DNA of 64,000 nt from Rhizophagus irregularis (Eukaryota > Glomeromycota > Glomeromycetes > Glomerales > Glomeraceae). The translations under genes and the position numbers were made by a program. Location of the stretch: contig NC_089456.1 of assembly GCF_026210795.1 (NCBI RefSeq), positions 1,056,501-1,120,500 on the forward strand, given 5' to 3'. The notes under the pieces are model-generated. The model had not been told where the DNA came from, ran no database searches, and saw only the letters and a program-made list of their open reading frames with translations. Below are positions 12,656 to 22,632 of the stretch, in pieces. Position 1 is the first letter of the stretch, and each line of letters starts with the position of its first letter.

Positions 12656-12962
12656 GTTTTAGAATTGAGGGTAAAATAGTGGTTCATAGGTGCCAATTTA
12701 TTTTTATTTAAAATAATTTTTTATTCCTCGTTATTTTATCCATTTATTTTCTGTTTGTTCGCCCTTTAGGGTTGATTTATTTTTGTTTTTGTTTTTTTTT
12801 CCCCTTCCCCTTTTTATGGTCATATTCTTTATCCCATTTTTTAAGCCAGTAGGTCTTTAAATATTCGTTATTTTTAGATTAGCTGTTGTAGGTTACTCGC
12901 TGTTTACTTTTGTATTTGCATTTGTTAACTTACATAACCATGTAAATTTTTATTTTCTATTC

Positions 12963-13008
12963 AATAAAGTGTGATCGGTTTGCTTAAAAAAAAAAAAAAA
13001 AAAAAAAA
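12963..13008 (+). terminator. Polyadenylation signal and reverse-transcribed poly(A) tail
   Basis: AATAAA lies 17 bases upstream of a pure run of 23 A. The run immediately precedes the right-hand target-site duplication, so it is a copied RNA tail rather than a chance A-run. Confidence 0.8.
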
Positions 13009-13259
13009 TGACAATGACAATGAAAAAAACTTCTAATGCCAACTTTTCGCAAAAACTCTTCCTGTGCCACTAAAAGTCCCTGTTAAATTGTTGCATCATT
13101 CAATATTTGCATAATTTCATTTTTTTGTTGATCATTAAAATTTCATAAAATATTGCAAAAAAATAAAAAAATTGTAAAAAAAACGGTTTGGCATTTTTCC
13201 ATATAAAATTATAAAAAAAATAACACAAAAACGTTTTTTCTTCATTTTTTATTTTTTAA

Positions 13260-14770
13260 CAAAAAATGTCAAGACTGACGTTTTTAATTAAAAAAAACCA
13301 ATATTTTTTTGATTTTTAATCACAAAAATGTCAAGTCTGACGTTTTTAATTAAAAAAATCATTTTTTTTGATTTTTTAATTACAAAAACGTCAAGTCTGA
13401 CGTTTTTAATTAAAAAAAAACCAATATTTTTTTGATTTTTATTTTTTAATCACAAAAATGTCAAGTCTGACGTTTTTTAATTAAAAAAATCATTTTTTTG
13501 ATTTTTTAATAACAAAAACGTCAAGTCTGATGTTTTTAATCAAAAAAATCATTTTTTTTGATTTTTTAATTACAATAACGTCAAGTCTAACGTTTTTAAT
13601 CAAAAAAATCATTTTTTTTTGATTTTTTAATTACAAAAACATCGAGTCTGACATTTTTAATCAAAAAAATCATTTTTTTTGACTTTTTAATTACAAAAAC
13701 GTCAAGTCTGACGTTTTTAATTAAAAAAAACAATGTTTTTTTGATTTTTAATTACAAAATTCCAACTGCCAAGTCTGACATTTTTAATTAAAAAATCAAT
13801 ATTTTTTTGATTTTTAATCACAAAAACATCAAGTCTGACATTTTTAATTAAAAAAAACCAATATTTTTTTTGATTTTTAATCACAAAAATGTCAAGTCTG
13901 ACGTTTTTAATAAAAAAATCATTTTTTTTGATTTTTTAATTACAAAAACGTCGAGTCTGACGTTTTTAATTAAAAAATCATTTTTTTGATTTTTTTAATT
14001 ACAAAAACGTCAAGTCTGACGTTTTTAACTAAAAAAATCAATTTTTTTGATTTTTTTAATTACAAAAACGTCAAGTCTGACGTTTTTAACTAAAAAAATC
14101 AATTTTTTTGATTTTTAATTACAAAATTGTCAAATCTAACGTAAAAAATAATTTTTTGAATCATAAAAATGTCAAATCTGACGTTTTTAATTAAAAAATC
14201 ATTTTTTTTTATTTTTAATCACAAAAATGTCATGTCTGACGTTTTTAACTAAAAAAATCATTTTTTTTTTGATTTTTTAATTACAAAAACGTCAAGTCTG
14301 ATGTTTTTTAACTAAAAAAGTCATTTTTTTTTGATTTTTTAATTACAAAAATGTCAAGTCTGACGTTTTTTAACTAAAAAAGTCATTTTTTTGATTTTTT
14401 AATTACAAAAACGTCAAATCTGACGTTTTTAATTAAAAAAATCATTTTTTTGATTTTTAATCACAAAAATGTCATGTCTGACGTTTTTTAACTAAAAAAG
14501 TCATTTTTTTTGATTTTTTAATTACAAAAACGTCAAGTCTGACATTTTTTAACTGAAAAAGTCATTTTTTTTGATTTTTTAATTACAAAAACGTCAAGCC
14601 TGACGTTTTTTAACTGAAAAAGTCATTTTTTTGATTTTTTAATTACAAAAACGTCAAGCCTGACGTTTTTTAACTAAAAAAGTCATTTTTTTGTTTTTTT
14701 AATTACAAAAACGTCAAGTCTGACGTTTTTAATAAAAAAATCAATTTTTTTTATATTTAATTATAAAAAC
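13260..14770. repeat. Satellite of about 25 units, each made of two palindromes
   Basis: Roughly 60-base units are repeated head to tail with small indels. Each unit has a core palindrome ACGTCA-AGTC-TGACGT with A/T-run extensions on both sides. This is followed by an A/T palindrome in which AATTAAAAAAATCA faces TGATTTTTTAATT. Core changes are mostly single transitions (ATGTCA, TGACAT, TGATGT). Units near 13741-13780 and 14101-14160 are the most diverged; the last complete one ends near 14740. ACGTCA/TGACGT is the half-site of CRE/bZIP factors, so the array would present dozens of half-sites; binding is inference. There is no coding potential. It is not a CRISPR array, because there are no unique spacers. 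Confidence 0.9.
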
Positions 14771-15075
14771 GTTTGATGACCCAACCCAAAATTTTCGAGT
14801 CAATCTGACAGTATAATGATTATAACTCACTAATAATTACCAAGTTACTCTAGTTTAAATAAATATTTTTTATACAATAAAATGGGTTTAAAAACTTATA
14901 GCAAAAATTTAAATGCATTTTAATTTTATTGAAACAAGAGGTTCCTAGCAATTTATACTATATCATCATTATCTCATTAAATATTTAATAGTAAAAAAAA
15001 AATTTTTTTTTTAATAACTCTCATTATAAAGCGAACAAGCTTTCAAGTAATTTTAAGCGAATCACTGGACCGTAT
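14771..15075. other. Intergenic spacer after the satellite
   Basis: AT-rich sequence with no gene seen. It ends at a perfect hairpin at 15076. Confidence 0.5.
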
Positions 15076-15105
15076 GGTCCGATGATCCGGAAAGATCATC
15101 GGACC
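15076..15105. repeat. Perfect 12-bp hairpin
   Basis: GGTCCGATGATC (15076-15087) faces its exact complement GATCATCGGACC (15094-15105) across a 6-base loop CGGAAA. It is much less AT-rich than its surroundings and probably the core of a small foldback element; no gene is adjacent. Confidence 0.7.
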
Positions 15106-15821
15106 GGATACCGTAAGGCATAACCTTAAATAAAGGTATGAACAGTATTTATGAATTGGATGCAAACTTTTGAAAGTATTTTTAGTTTTAAAAGATAATT
15201 GTTTATCCATTGATAAATTTTTTACTACGATTCACAATGTAAATGTGCGTTCTATCTGGAATTCCCCTTTGATATATGCATTTTGTAATTTGTAATTTGT
15301 ATGACATACGGAAAATTTTTTGCCGGTTGTACCAATCTTTCATGAGGAAAAAATTGAAAGACTGCATGATGTGCATGATGTATATCATTAAAAATGAAAT
15401 AATGAGCCAATTCAAAGAATTTTAAATTTTGAATATCTTTTAGGCATCATGTATGTCGTTAAAAGCAGTTCATTTAGATTCGTCAATTTTAATATAAATA
15501 CAAGAGCTTTTCAAATTCTTTCGTCCTCATATCAAGTTTTAACGAGGAAAAAAAAAAAATTTTTTTTTCAACAATTACGCTACTTTATACTCTAACCCTT
15601 AAATCATTTGGTTGTATCCTAAAAATTGAGTGCTAAGAAAAGGACGAATTTCTTTGGGAAAAATATTCTCTAACTATATTTGATAACATGAAACACAAAA
15701 TGAATTGAGGTATTTTCCGATATTTCATATTTAACACTCACGTGTATAAATTATATTAGTAAATAATCTGTAAAATAAAATAAAATTTCGGATTTTTCCG
15801 TAATCAACGGAATAAAAAATA

Positions 15822-15926
15822 AGAATTGATATTACACAATTCAAAGGCGCAAAAGAATTGATATTATACAATTCAAAGGCGCAAATAATTGATATTACAC
15901 AATTCAAAGGCACAATTAATTGATAT
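15822..15926. repeat. Short tandem repeat, about 32 bp x 3.3
   Basis: The units read GAATTGATATTACACAATTC followed by AAAGGCGCAAA, with small changes. They are repeated three times plus a partial fourth. Each unit contains a small palindrome GAATTG...CAATTC. No gene is associated. Confidence 0.8.
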
Positions 15927-16161
15927 TACCACCTGATGCACGCATGATTTCATTTGCAATACAACAAAATTTTTAAAAATATTTTATATAATACAATATA
16001 TATATATAATATAATATAATTGTTGCTTTTGCGTCATTGAAGCAGATGACACTGCACACAATGTGATACAAGGATTTGTCCACTCGGGAATTGGAACTGG
16101 GCGTACCAATTGAATTGAGCAAGAACGATCTCAGAAATTTCCATTGTTCATTTATAATGAC

Positions 16162-16202
16162 TTATCATTGTTTCCAGTCTCTTTAATGAGAAACAATGAT
16201 AA
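16162..16202. repeat. Perfect 13-bp hairpin
   Basis: TTATCATTGTTTC (16162-16174) pairs exactly with GAAACAATGATAA (16190-16202) over a 15-base loop. It lies in gene-free AT-rich sequence about 690 bp upstream of the Myb-like gene. Confidence 0.7.
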
Positions 16203-16813
16203 TTCCGAAATTAATGAGTTCGTGAACTTGTAACCAGTCTTCCTGAAAAATTCATTTACTTAGATTTATTATAAACATTTTATTAAACATTTGATAGTGT
16301 AAAATAGTTTTTAAAATGTTAAAATATTTTAATAATTATTGTATTTAAGTTATACGTAAATTGTATAAAAATCCTTTATAAAATAAAATATATATATATA
16401 TTTTTATATTTGTTAAATAAGAGAAATAATTTTTTTTTTTCTAAAAAATCATTAATCCAAATTAAGAATGAATGACTTCTCGATCGATTATCATTTGACT
16501 GTCTTATTTGCTCCAAAAAAAGATAAAAAATAATTTTAGCTTATCAAATAAGAAATGCTTTATTCGTTATTACCCCATATGGATTACTGAGAAGTAATAT
16601 AATTATGCATGTTAATAATCTTTGTGACTTGTGTCACCAAAAAATTGTCAACCTTTAATTCTAATTATCTCCGATCCAAGTACTGTAGTACTGTAGTATT
16701 ATACACGAATAAGTGAAAATGAATATTTCATATGACCTTTCAATGAATATTGACGACAGACCTCTGGGCTAAAAAGTTAAAGATAATCCTCAACAATTTA
16801 CTATCTAAAAAAT

Positions 16814-16823
16814 TATATAAAAA
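16814..16823 (+). promoter_or_regulatory. TATA-like box of the Myb-like gene
   Basis: TATATAAAAA lies about 70 bases upstream of the ATG at 16890, with a pyrimidine-rich CTACCTTTCAATC stretch in between that would suit a transcription start. The position is typical, but AT-rich background makes such boxes common. Confidence 0.35.
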
Positions 16824-16889
16824 GCCAAGTGTTTTCCCTACCTTTCAATCATCATTATCATCACAACAAAAAAAAAAGTCCTAAAAAAA

Positions 16890-17651
16890 ATGGCCGATCA
16901 AAGAGTATATTCTAGTCAAGAAGTACGTCCCAAATTTTTTTTTAAAAAAAATAAAAAAAATTTATTAAATTATTATTTCTTTCTTTTCAAAAAAAAAAAA
17001 AAATTTATTTGTAGTATGATAATGATATTGAAAAATATATGAAAGAAGTTAAAGATCATCCAAAACGCTTCACTCTAGTTAGTAAACAAATGGGTAACCG
17101 AATTAGTTCAAAAAAAATTCGTCAACGGTAAATATATTTTATTATAATTAATTCTAATTTTTTTTTTTTTAATGAAAAAATTAATTGTTATTGTTTATAA
17201 TTTAGTTGGATAAATAAGCTCAATCCAAGTCGTAAGTACATTTTACCTTTTAAAATTTTCTTAATTTATTATAATTTGATTTAAAAATGATTTTCTAGTT
17301 TGTCACGATCCTCTTGATGAAGAAGAAAAATCATTCATCAACAAATGGGTTGAAAATTACAAAAGTCAGAATCCATCTGCTGACAAAATCCCTTGGAGTA
17401 AATTAATTCTAGTTATGAAAGAAGAGTTCGGCAAATTACGCTCCGAAAACAAAGTAAAGAATTATTGGCACCCTCAACAAAGGCAAAGAGAAAGAAATAC
17501 AAGTCAAGGTCCTTTCGGAATTAATCACGATACTCAATCTAACAATAGTCAAGATCTTTTCGGAATTATTCACGATAGATCTAACAATGATCAAGGATCT
17601 TCCGAAATTAAAAAAGATCCTAGAATGGAAATTTCGCATTTGATAAATTAA
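16890..17651 (+). CDS. Small two-repeat Myb/SANT-like DNA-binding protein
   Basis: Exons 16890-16922, 17015-17127, 17206-17231 and 17299-17651 join to exactly 175 codons (174 aa). All three introns are GT-AG and 67-92 nt long. The product has two Myb-type helix-turn-helix units. The first is residues 11-57 (KRFTLVSKQMGNRISSKKI, then RQRWINKLNPSL). The second is 59-115 (DEEEKSFINKWVENYK...IPWSKLI...KNYWH). The RWINKLNP joint matches the linker between tandem Myb repeats. The C-terminus (from about 125) is a low-complexity Asn/Gln/Asp tail with three loose repeats of the type FGI-x-HD. It is probably a nuclear DNA-binding protein; its targets are unknown. Small stand-alone Myb-like proteins of this layout are numerous in AM fungi, as I recall. 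Confidence 0.8.
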
Positions 17652-17692
17652 TTTTTTTATGTAAAAGAAATTTATGATGTTTTTTATAATTA

Positions 17693-17748
17693 GCATATAG
17701 TACCCGAGTCTTATAAAGTGAGGGTACGCAAAGGGGGATACTATATGC
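17693..17748. repeat. Small foldback just downstream of the Myb-like gene
   Basis: GCATATAGTACCC (17693-17705) pairs with GGGATACTATATGC (17735-17748) with one bulged base, around a 29-base loop. It begins 42 bases after the stop codon, so it would be in the 3' untranslated region or just past it. It could be a tiny inverted-repeat element or an RNA hairpin of the transcript end. Confidence 0.6.
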
Positions 17749-17751
17749 AGT

Positions 17752-20700
17752 ACTAGGCGATAAGATAAGGTAATAAGTAATAAAGCAATTAAGGTTTATA
17801 AAATTATTTCTAATAAAGGTGTTTTTTTTTGTTATTGTTGTTTTTCTTGATAAATTCTACTTCATGATCATTTTAATAATAAATCGCGTATTATTTTGAA
17901 AATCATTGCGTCAAATCATCCCAAAATATAGTTTGTATGAAATCAAGAGTCAAATTAATCATCATATTCTCGAAATAAATATATACTGTAATCACGATTT
18001 TCTCTCGTGAATAAAAGAATCTAGAACATTCGTAAAATGCATTGATTGAGTTGTGTTAAACATCATGGCGGATTTATGAAATACCCCAAAATTTGTCCGT
18101 CATGTCAAATTAAATAAATATTTGACAGTATTTTAGTCACCAAATTTCTATTTGAGTCCCAACCATTTATTATTATTGAACAGTCAAAAATGAGCTCTAA
18201 AAAATTTTTTTGTACCCCAAATCTTGCGCCTAACCAATTTTCCCATTATCTAACCAGTTTTTTCAGTGTTAAAGGCGCGTCATTATTTGACATTTTTTAG
18301 GAAAAATGTTTCTATAAGTCAATTTTAATTCCCGAGGGCGCAGCAGGTTTTTGCCAAATTTCATCATTTCCCATTTCGTGTGCTGGAAATTTAATATTTT
18401 TAAATTTCTAGTTTTCATTCCAAAAAACTCCGATATGTGATTAATTTTCTAAAAAATTTTTTATAAATTATAATAGTCCAATGAATGTTAGTCAGAGTGC
18501 ATGATGTATTTATAAATATTTTTAAGTTTGACCATTTGCACCTAAAATAGTCCGGTTCTGAGTATTTTGTATGGTGCAATTGGTGCATGGTCAAAATTAA
18601 CCTAATTTTTACCATTACGCTCAGGCATATGGTTTTTTTTCCCGGAAATAATCATCTTTAAATGATAGAGTACTTAAATTCTGTATTTTTGATCATTGAT
18701 TCGCCTTCTCATGACTTTTAATACGCTGTTAGTAATCTGCAGTTGGTTTTTTCACCATAAACCATTTAGATTAGTAAAGGATTTCAAAGTTGCAGTCAGA
18801 TATAAAAGAGAGTATAGTCTGCCCTCATAACAAATTTGACGACTGGGTCGATCAGGAGAAAGAAATAGAATAATTGGGTATAAATTTTCGTTATATTACT
18901 GATATCTAAAAAATACTAAATTTGTTATTAGATTTATTATAAAAATTATGCGGTTTTTGGTTTTAGTTCCTAAATTTTTAATATTATTATACTATTATAT
19001 TGAGCCTCTTTAAATTTCCTAATTAATATTTAAAACAATTTTAAATTAATTTACTATCCATTTTTTAATAAAAGTGTTTCATTTCGCTTTGGTATATTCA
19101 TAAAAATTCAGAAAAATTCGGTATAAAAAAAAATCTGTTATAGAACAGGTTCATTTTTAGATATGCCCTTATTCACACATTTTACTTAAAATTAAATGTT
19201 AGCCGAAAATTAAATTTTCGGTTTTAACGAGATTTTTTTTTCGTAGTTCAAAATCTGTACGATTGATGACTTGCCCTCCCATAACTCCTCCCATTTGTGG
19301 GACCGTCTATTTGGCATCATAATAAAACCATACGATGTAAATACTTGCTTCAAATCCTTGCTATTATCTAACTTGAGAATTTCGATTTTTTTTTTTTGTT
19401 AAAAGAATGAAGAGTAGTATTTGTTAGAAATTTGCTATGAGAATGTATAATTATTAAATAGCCAAACAAAGACAAAGGGGACGTGAATACACAGGTAACC
19501 TATTTATTTTAAAAAGAAGCGACAAAATGCAAAGAAATCATCGGACGACCCGAATTGCATAAAACAATATCGGCAGTGCATTTTTAAGCGAAAATCAGTG
19601 CTTCCAACTAGGATACAACACAAAACAAGACGAAGCATTCGACCAAGCCAACTTCAAACGGATACCAATCGACTTCTTGTGGTTTGTTTTGACGAGGAAG
19701 TGCTAAAGGTAAAATTGAGAGAGCACAAGTACGAACTCGAGAATGGGCCACACTTCCTCGCATAAGTCATTACTTGTGAGCAATTGTAAATTTAACTCTT
19801 TCTATATCTTGTATTCAATTTCAATATACTTTCGCATAAATCATAGACTTCATGAGATCCGACTACACGATGTCCCTATTTATATAAATCCTATCTTCGT
19901 CGAAGCAAACCCAGACCTACTGATGGTCTGACCTTCACTCCATCGAGACGATTCCAGGCTTCCAGTTTGGAAAGGGCAGAGGTGAGGGAAGATAAAAAAA
20001 AATTAAAAAACATGTTCGTAAAACTTAGTTCCTGTTCGTTTTCTTGATAAATTAGACTATTTCCTTTTATTAATTGATCGTTACAGTGACCCGTGTTACT
20101 AATACATCAGTGCTCTTTGATTTTTTTAGGTATTTGTTTTTTTTGAGACTAAATTATATAAGCAATCTAGTCTATAATCAGTCAATTTGCAACACAATTT
20201 TGGCTCGGTTCAATCTCAAAGAATGAATATCAAGAAATTTGACTCAAGATTTAATGAAGAGAGTAAAGAAGGATTTATGAGGTAAGTACAAAATTGTGAG
20301 GAAAGGTCGCTAATCGGTAGTAATAATGATATAAGAATTGAAAATATTTGCAATGAATGTTTGAATGTTTTACACTGTATTCCTTTATTTCTTTATTTAT
20401 TTTATTCTTAGTGTCAAATTATATGTTCGAATATATTTTCAAAGCAGAATAAAAAAAAAATCAAAGAATTTTAATATAAATTACATCTCAAAGGAACGCG
20501 TTGGCAATTTCTACTTGTATGCAATAATCGAAGAAACAACTAATTTTTGAAAACATGTACTTATATAAAAATCAGAAAAAGCCCTCGCTAAAAATTAATA
20601 GAGTAAAATAAAATACGCTTATAAATAATTCGTAATTAATTATCACATAATTAAATGTTTAAAATATAATCGTAATTAATTATAAATATAACGATAGCTC

Positions 20701-20944
20701 CGATGCTTACCTTCAGTAACATTTCTTGGTTCATGCAAATTTTACTTTATTGATAGATTGAAATTTGTAAAATTCTCGCTTATTTTACCGTAAATACTAT
20801 TAATTAATATCAGGTCTGAGATCTTTAGCATCCCAATATTTTTCAATTAATATTTTGTATTCTAAGGCAGTTCCTGGAACTATTTTTGACCTCATTCCAT
20901 TGATGTTAGCAAAAGGTCCCGTAGCTTCATTAAATGAGACTTAT
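17752..20944. other. Intergenic, possible degraded element near 19480-19930
   Basis: Mostly AT-rich sequence without a credible gene. Between about 19480 and 19930 base composition is less extreme and short open stretches exist in several frames (for example FDQANFKRIPIDFLWFVL at about 19637-19690), interrupted by stops. This looks like a decayed coding or transposon fragment, but I cannot assign a family. Confidence 0.4.
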
Positions 20945-20980
20945 GTAATAGAGTGACGTCTTGGTACGTCACTATATTAC
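20945..20980. repeat. 15-bp hairpin containing TGACGT/ACGTCA
   Basis: GTAATAGAGTGACGT (20945-20959) pairs with ACGTCACTATATTAC (20966-20980), with a single mismatch and a 6-base loop. Its inner ends carry the same TGACGT/ACGTCA half-sites as the satellite at 13.3-14.8 kb, here in the opposite order. Confidence 0.7.
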
Positions 20981-21188
20981 TTCATATATACGTCCGGATG
21001 AGATTTCCCACATATAACAAATTTTTTGATATTATCACATAATGACATCTATTATTTTACTTGATTAAAAAATTGTGTTAAATTTAATTATAATTCTGTA
21101 TTATTAGTAGACACATTTGTTATTTACATTAACTTCGTGATTGTAGATTCGCAACCTTGTCCGTCATTTTCTTTGACTGTGTCTGTTA

Positions 21189-21379
21189 GTGTTGCCTGCC
21201 GTAAATAGTTGTAAGTCTAAAAATCAAGTAATTATAATGGTTGTAAATCAGAATTATCATCTTTTAGTTAACCACAATAGCATAGTATTTACAACAAAAT
21301 TACAACTTATGTTTATAATATTACAACCCGCTTAGGTTGTAATTCGAAATATAATAATCAATACTTACGGCACGCAACC
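21189..21379. mobile_element. MITE copy 1 (191 bp, TTA flanks)
   Basis: The ends are imperfect terminal inverted repeats: GTGTTGCCTGCCGTAA on the left and, read inward from the right, GGTTGCGTGCCGTAA. It is flanked by TTA on both sides (21186-21188 and 21380-21382). The interior matches the copy at 62336-62525 through several long blocks, for example GGTTGTAAATCAGAATTA. There is no coding capacity. A 3-bp TTA duplication is the habit of PIF/Harbinger-type elements; that assignment is inference. Confidence 0.8.
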
Positions 21380-21399
21380 TTAGTGTCTGTCTTTGGCGT

Positions 21400-22632
21400 T
21401 ATAGATTGATTTATCGTATAAAACCAAAAAATAAAGATTTAAAAAAAGATGATAAAATGATAAAGAGCAAGTCAAAAATTTAGATACATTATCTATTTAA
21501 CGAAATAGCAATTACACTGCATATGAAAATTACAAAAATATAATGTATTATAATGATATCAAGGAGATAAGGTAAGTTGACAACGTTACATTTATAAACT
21601 TGCATTTGTAGTTCATCTAAGTCGAATGGTTGATGAATCTTTTTCCAATAGCAAATGGAATCAAAGAAATTAAATTCATTTTTTACAATGTATCATATAA
21701 TTTTATTAATTGATTTGGGAATAAATAATTAAATCTTTAATTACGTTAGTAAAATTACACTACAAGTCTACGATAAGAGAATGATACTAGTGATACTGCT
21801 GCCTTAAACTGTCTGTCCATAGGCCATAGCCAATTTTTAAATAATTTGTATACCAGTGCAATTATTTATATTTTTTTTGATAGCCGTAACGCGCTCATAA
21901 ATCACGTGATATAGCGAATGCTCTCCAATGATATTAAGGAAATACTACCCTTTCTCGAGGTTACAGCTTTTCGATTGATTATCGCCACATATAAGTGAAT
22001 GAAGGAAAGGTTATGGTTGAGAGCTTTCAGTTCCACCAAAATGCTCTAGCCTTCTTCACCCAGCCGATTAACCCAATTGATCTGTCTTGCCAAGGATTCA
22101 AGTTTTTCGTGAAGATTTTTTAATCAGGAAATACCATTTTGAAATTTATCTATACCGCACGATATTCATTGAAAAGACCGATTGTTGAAAACAAATGTTT
22201 TGAATCTGATGCTATTATTATGAAAATTGTTCATTTTATAATATAAACTATTTTATTACTCACGCTGCATATAAAATGCAGATAGCAGGATTTATTATAT
22301 AATTAGTATAACAAATAACAACTTTGCTCATAACAATCGGTAATAATAAACCTAAAAGTATGTAATGTTTTATAAAGGAAATACTCAGCTCTTTGAAGAA
22401 TTTGTTGGCTAACTTTCTAATTCAATAGAACAAAGTCATGGTCAAGTAAAAATATAGTGATGATATTTTACGATCTTATCATTTACTTAATAATAATGTG
22501 TTTATTTTATTTACAGTTAATCAAAACATAATTAAGAGAACTATATTTATGACAACCATTGGTTGTCCATCTGACACACAAGTAAGGCAAAAAAACCAGA
22601 ATACCTGTTTATATAAATACAAAAACATGAAA
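21400..22632. other. Intergenic, downstream of TRANK1-like copy B
   Basis: AT-rich spacer with no gene recognised. The plus-strand frame at 22498-22707 overlaps the 3' end of copy B and is not credible. Confidence 0.5.

Larger units (their letters stand above)
11050..13034 (+). mobile_element. Retroposed insertion with target-site duplication and poly(A) tail
   Basis: A 26-27-base direct repeat beginning ATGACAATGACAATG and ending CTTCT flanks the unit at 11050-11075 and 13008-13034. The copies differ only by one A in an A-run. Inside it, in plus orientation, are a short leader, a long open frame (11144-12655), about 300 bases of 3' untranslated sequence, AATAAA at 12963-12968 and an uninterrupted run of 23 A (12986-13008). 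These are the marks of target-primed reverse transcription of a polyadenylated RNA. No reverse transcriptase is encoded, so the unit is either a non-autonomous (ORF1-only) element or a processed gene copy moved by a LINE-type enzyme. The near-identical flanking repeats suggest a young insertion. Confidence 0.85.

Noticed and set aside
13260-14770. CRISPR-like look of a regular repeat array
   Set aside because: Whole units repeat, including the segments between palindromes; there are no unique spacers and the genome is eukaryotic.
19743-19931. 62-codon frame near a less AT-rich patch
   Set aside because: No family recognised and surrounding frames are broken; left as possible decayed element only.
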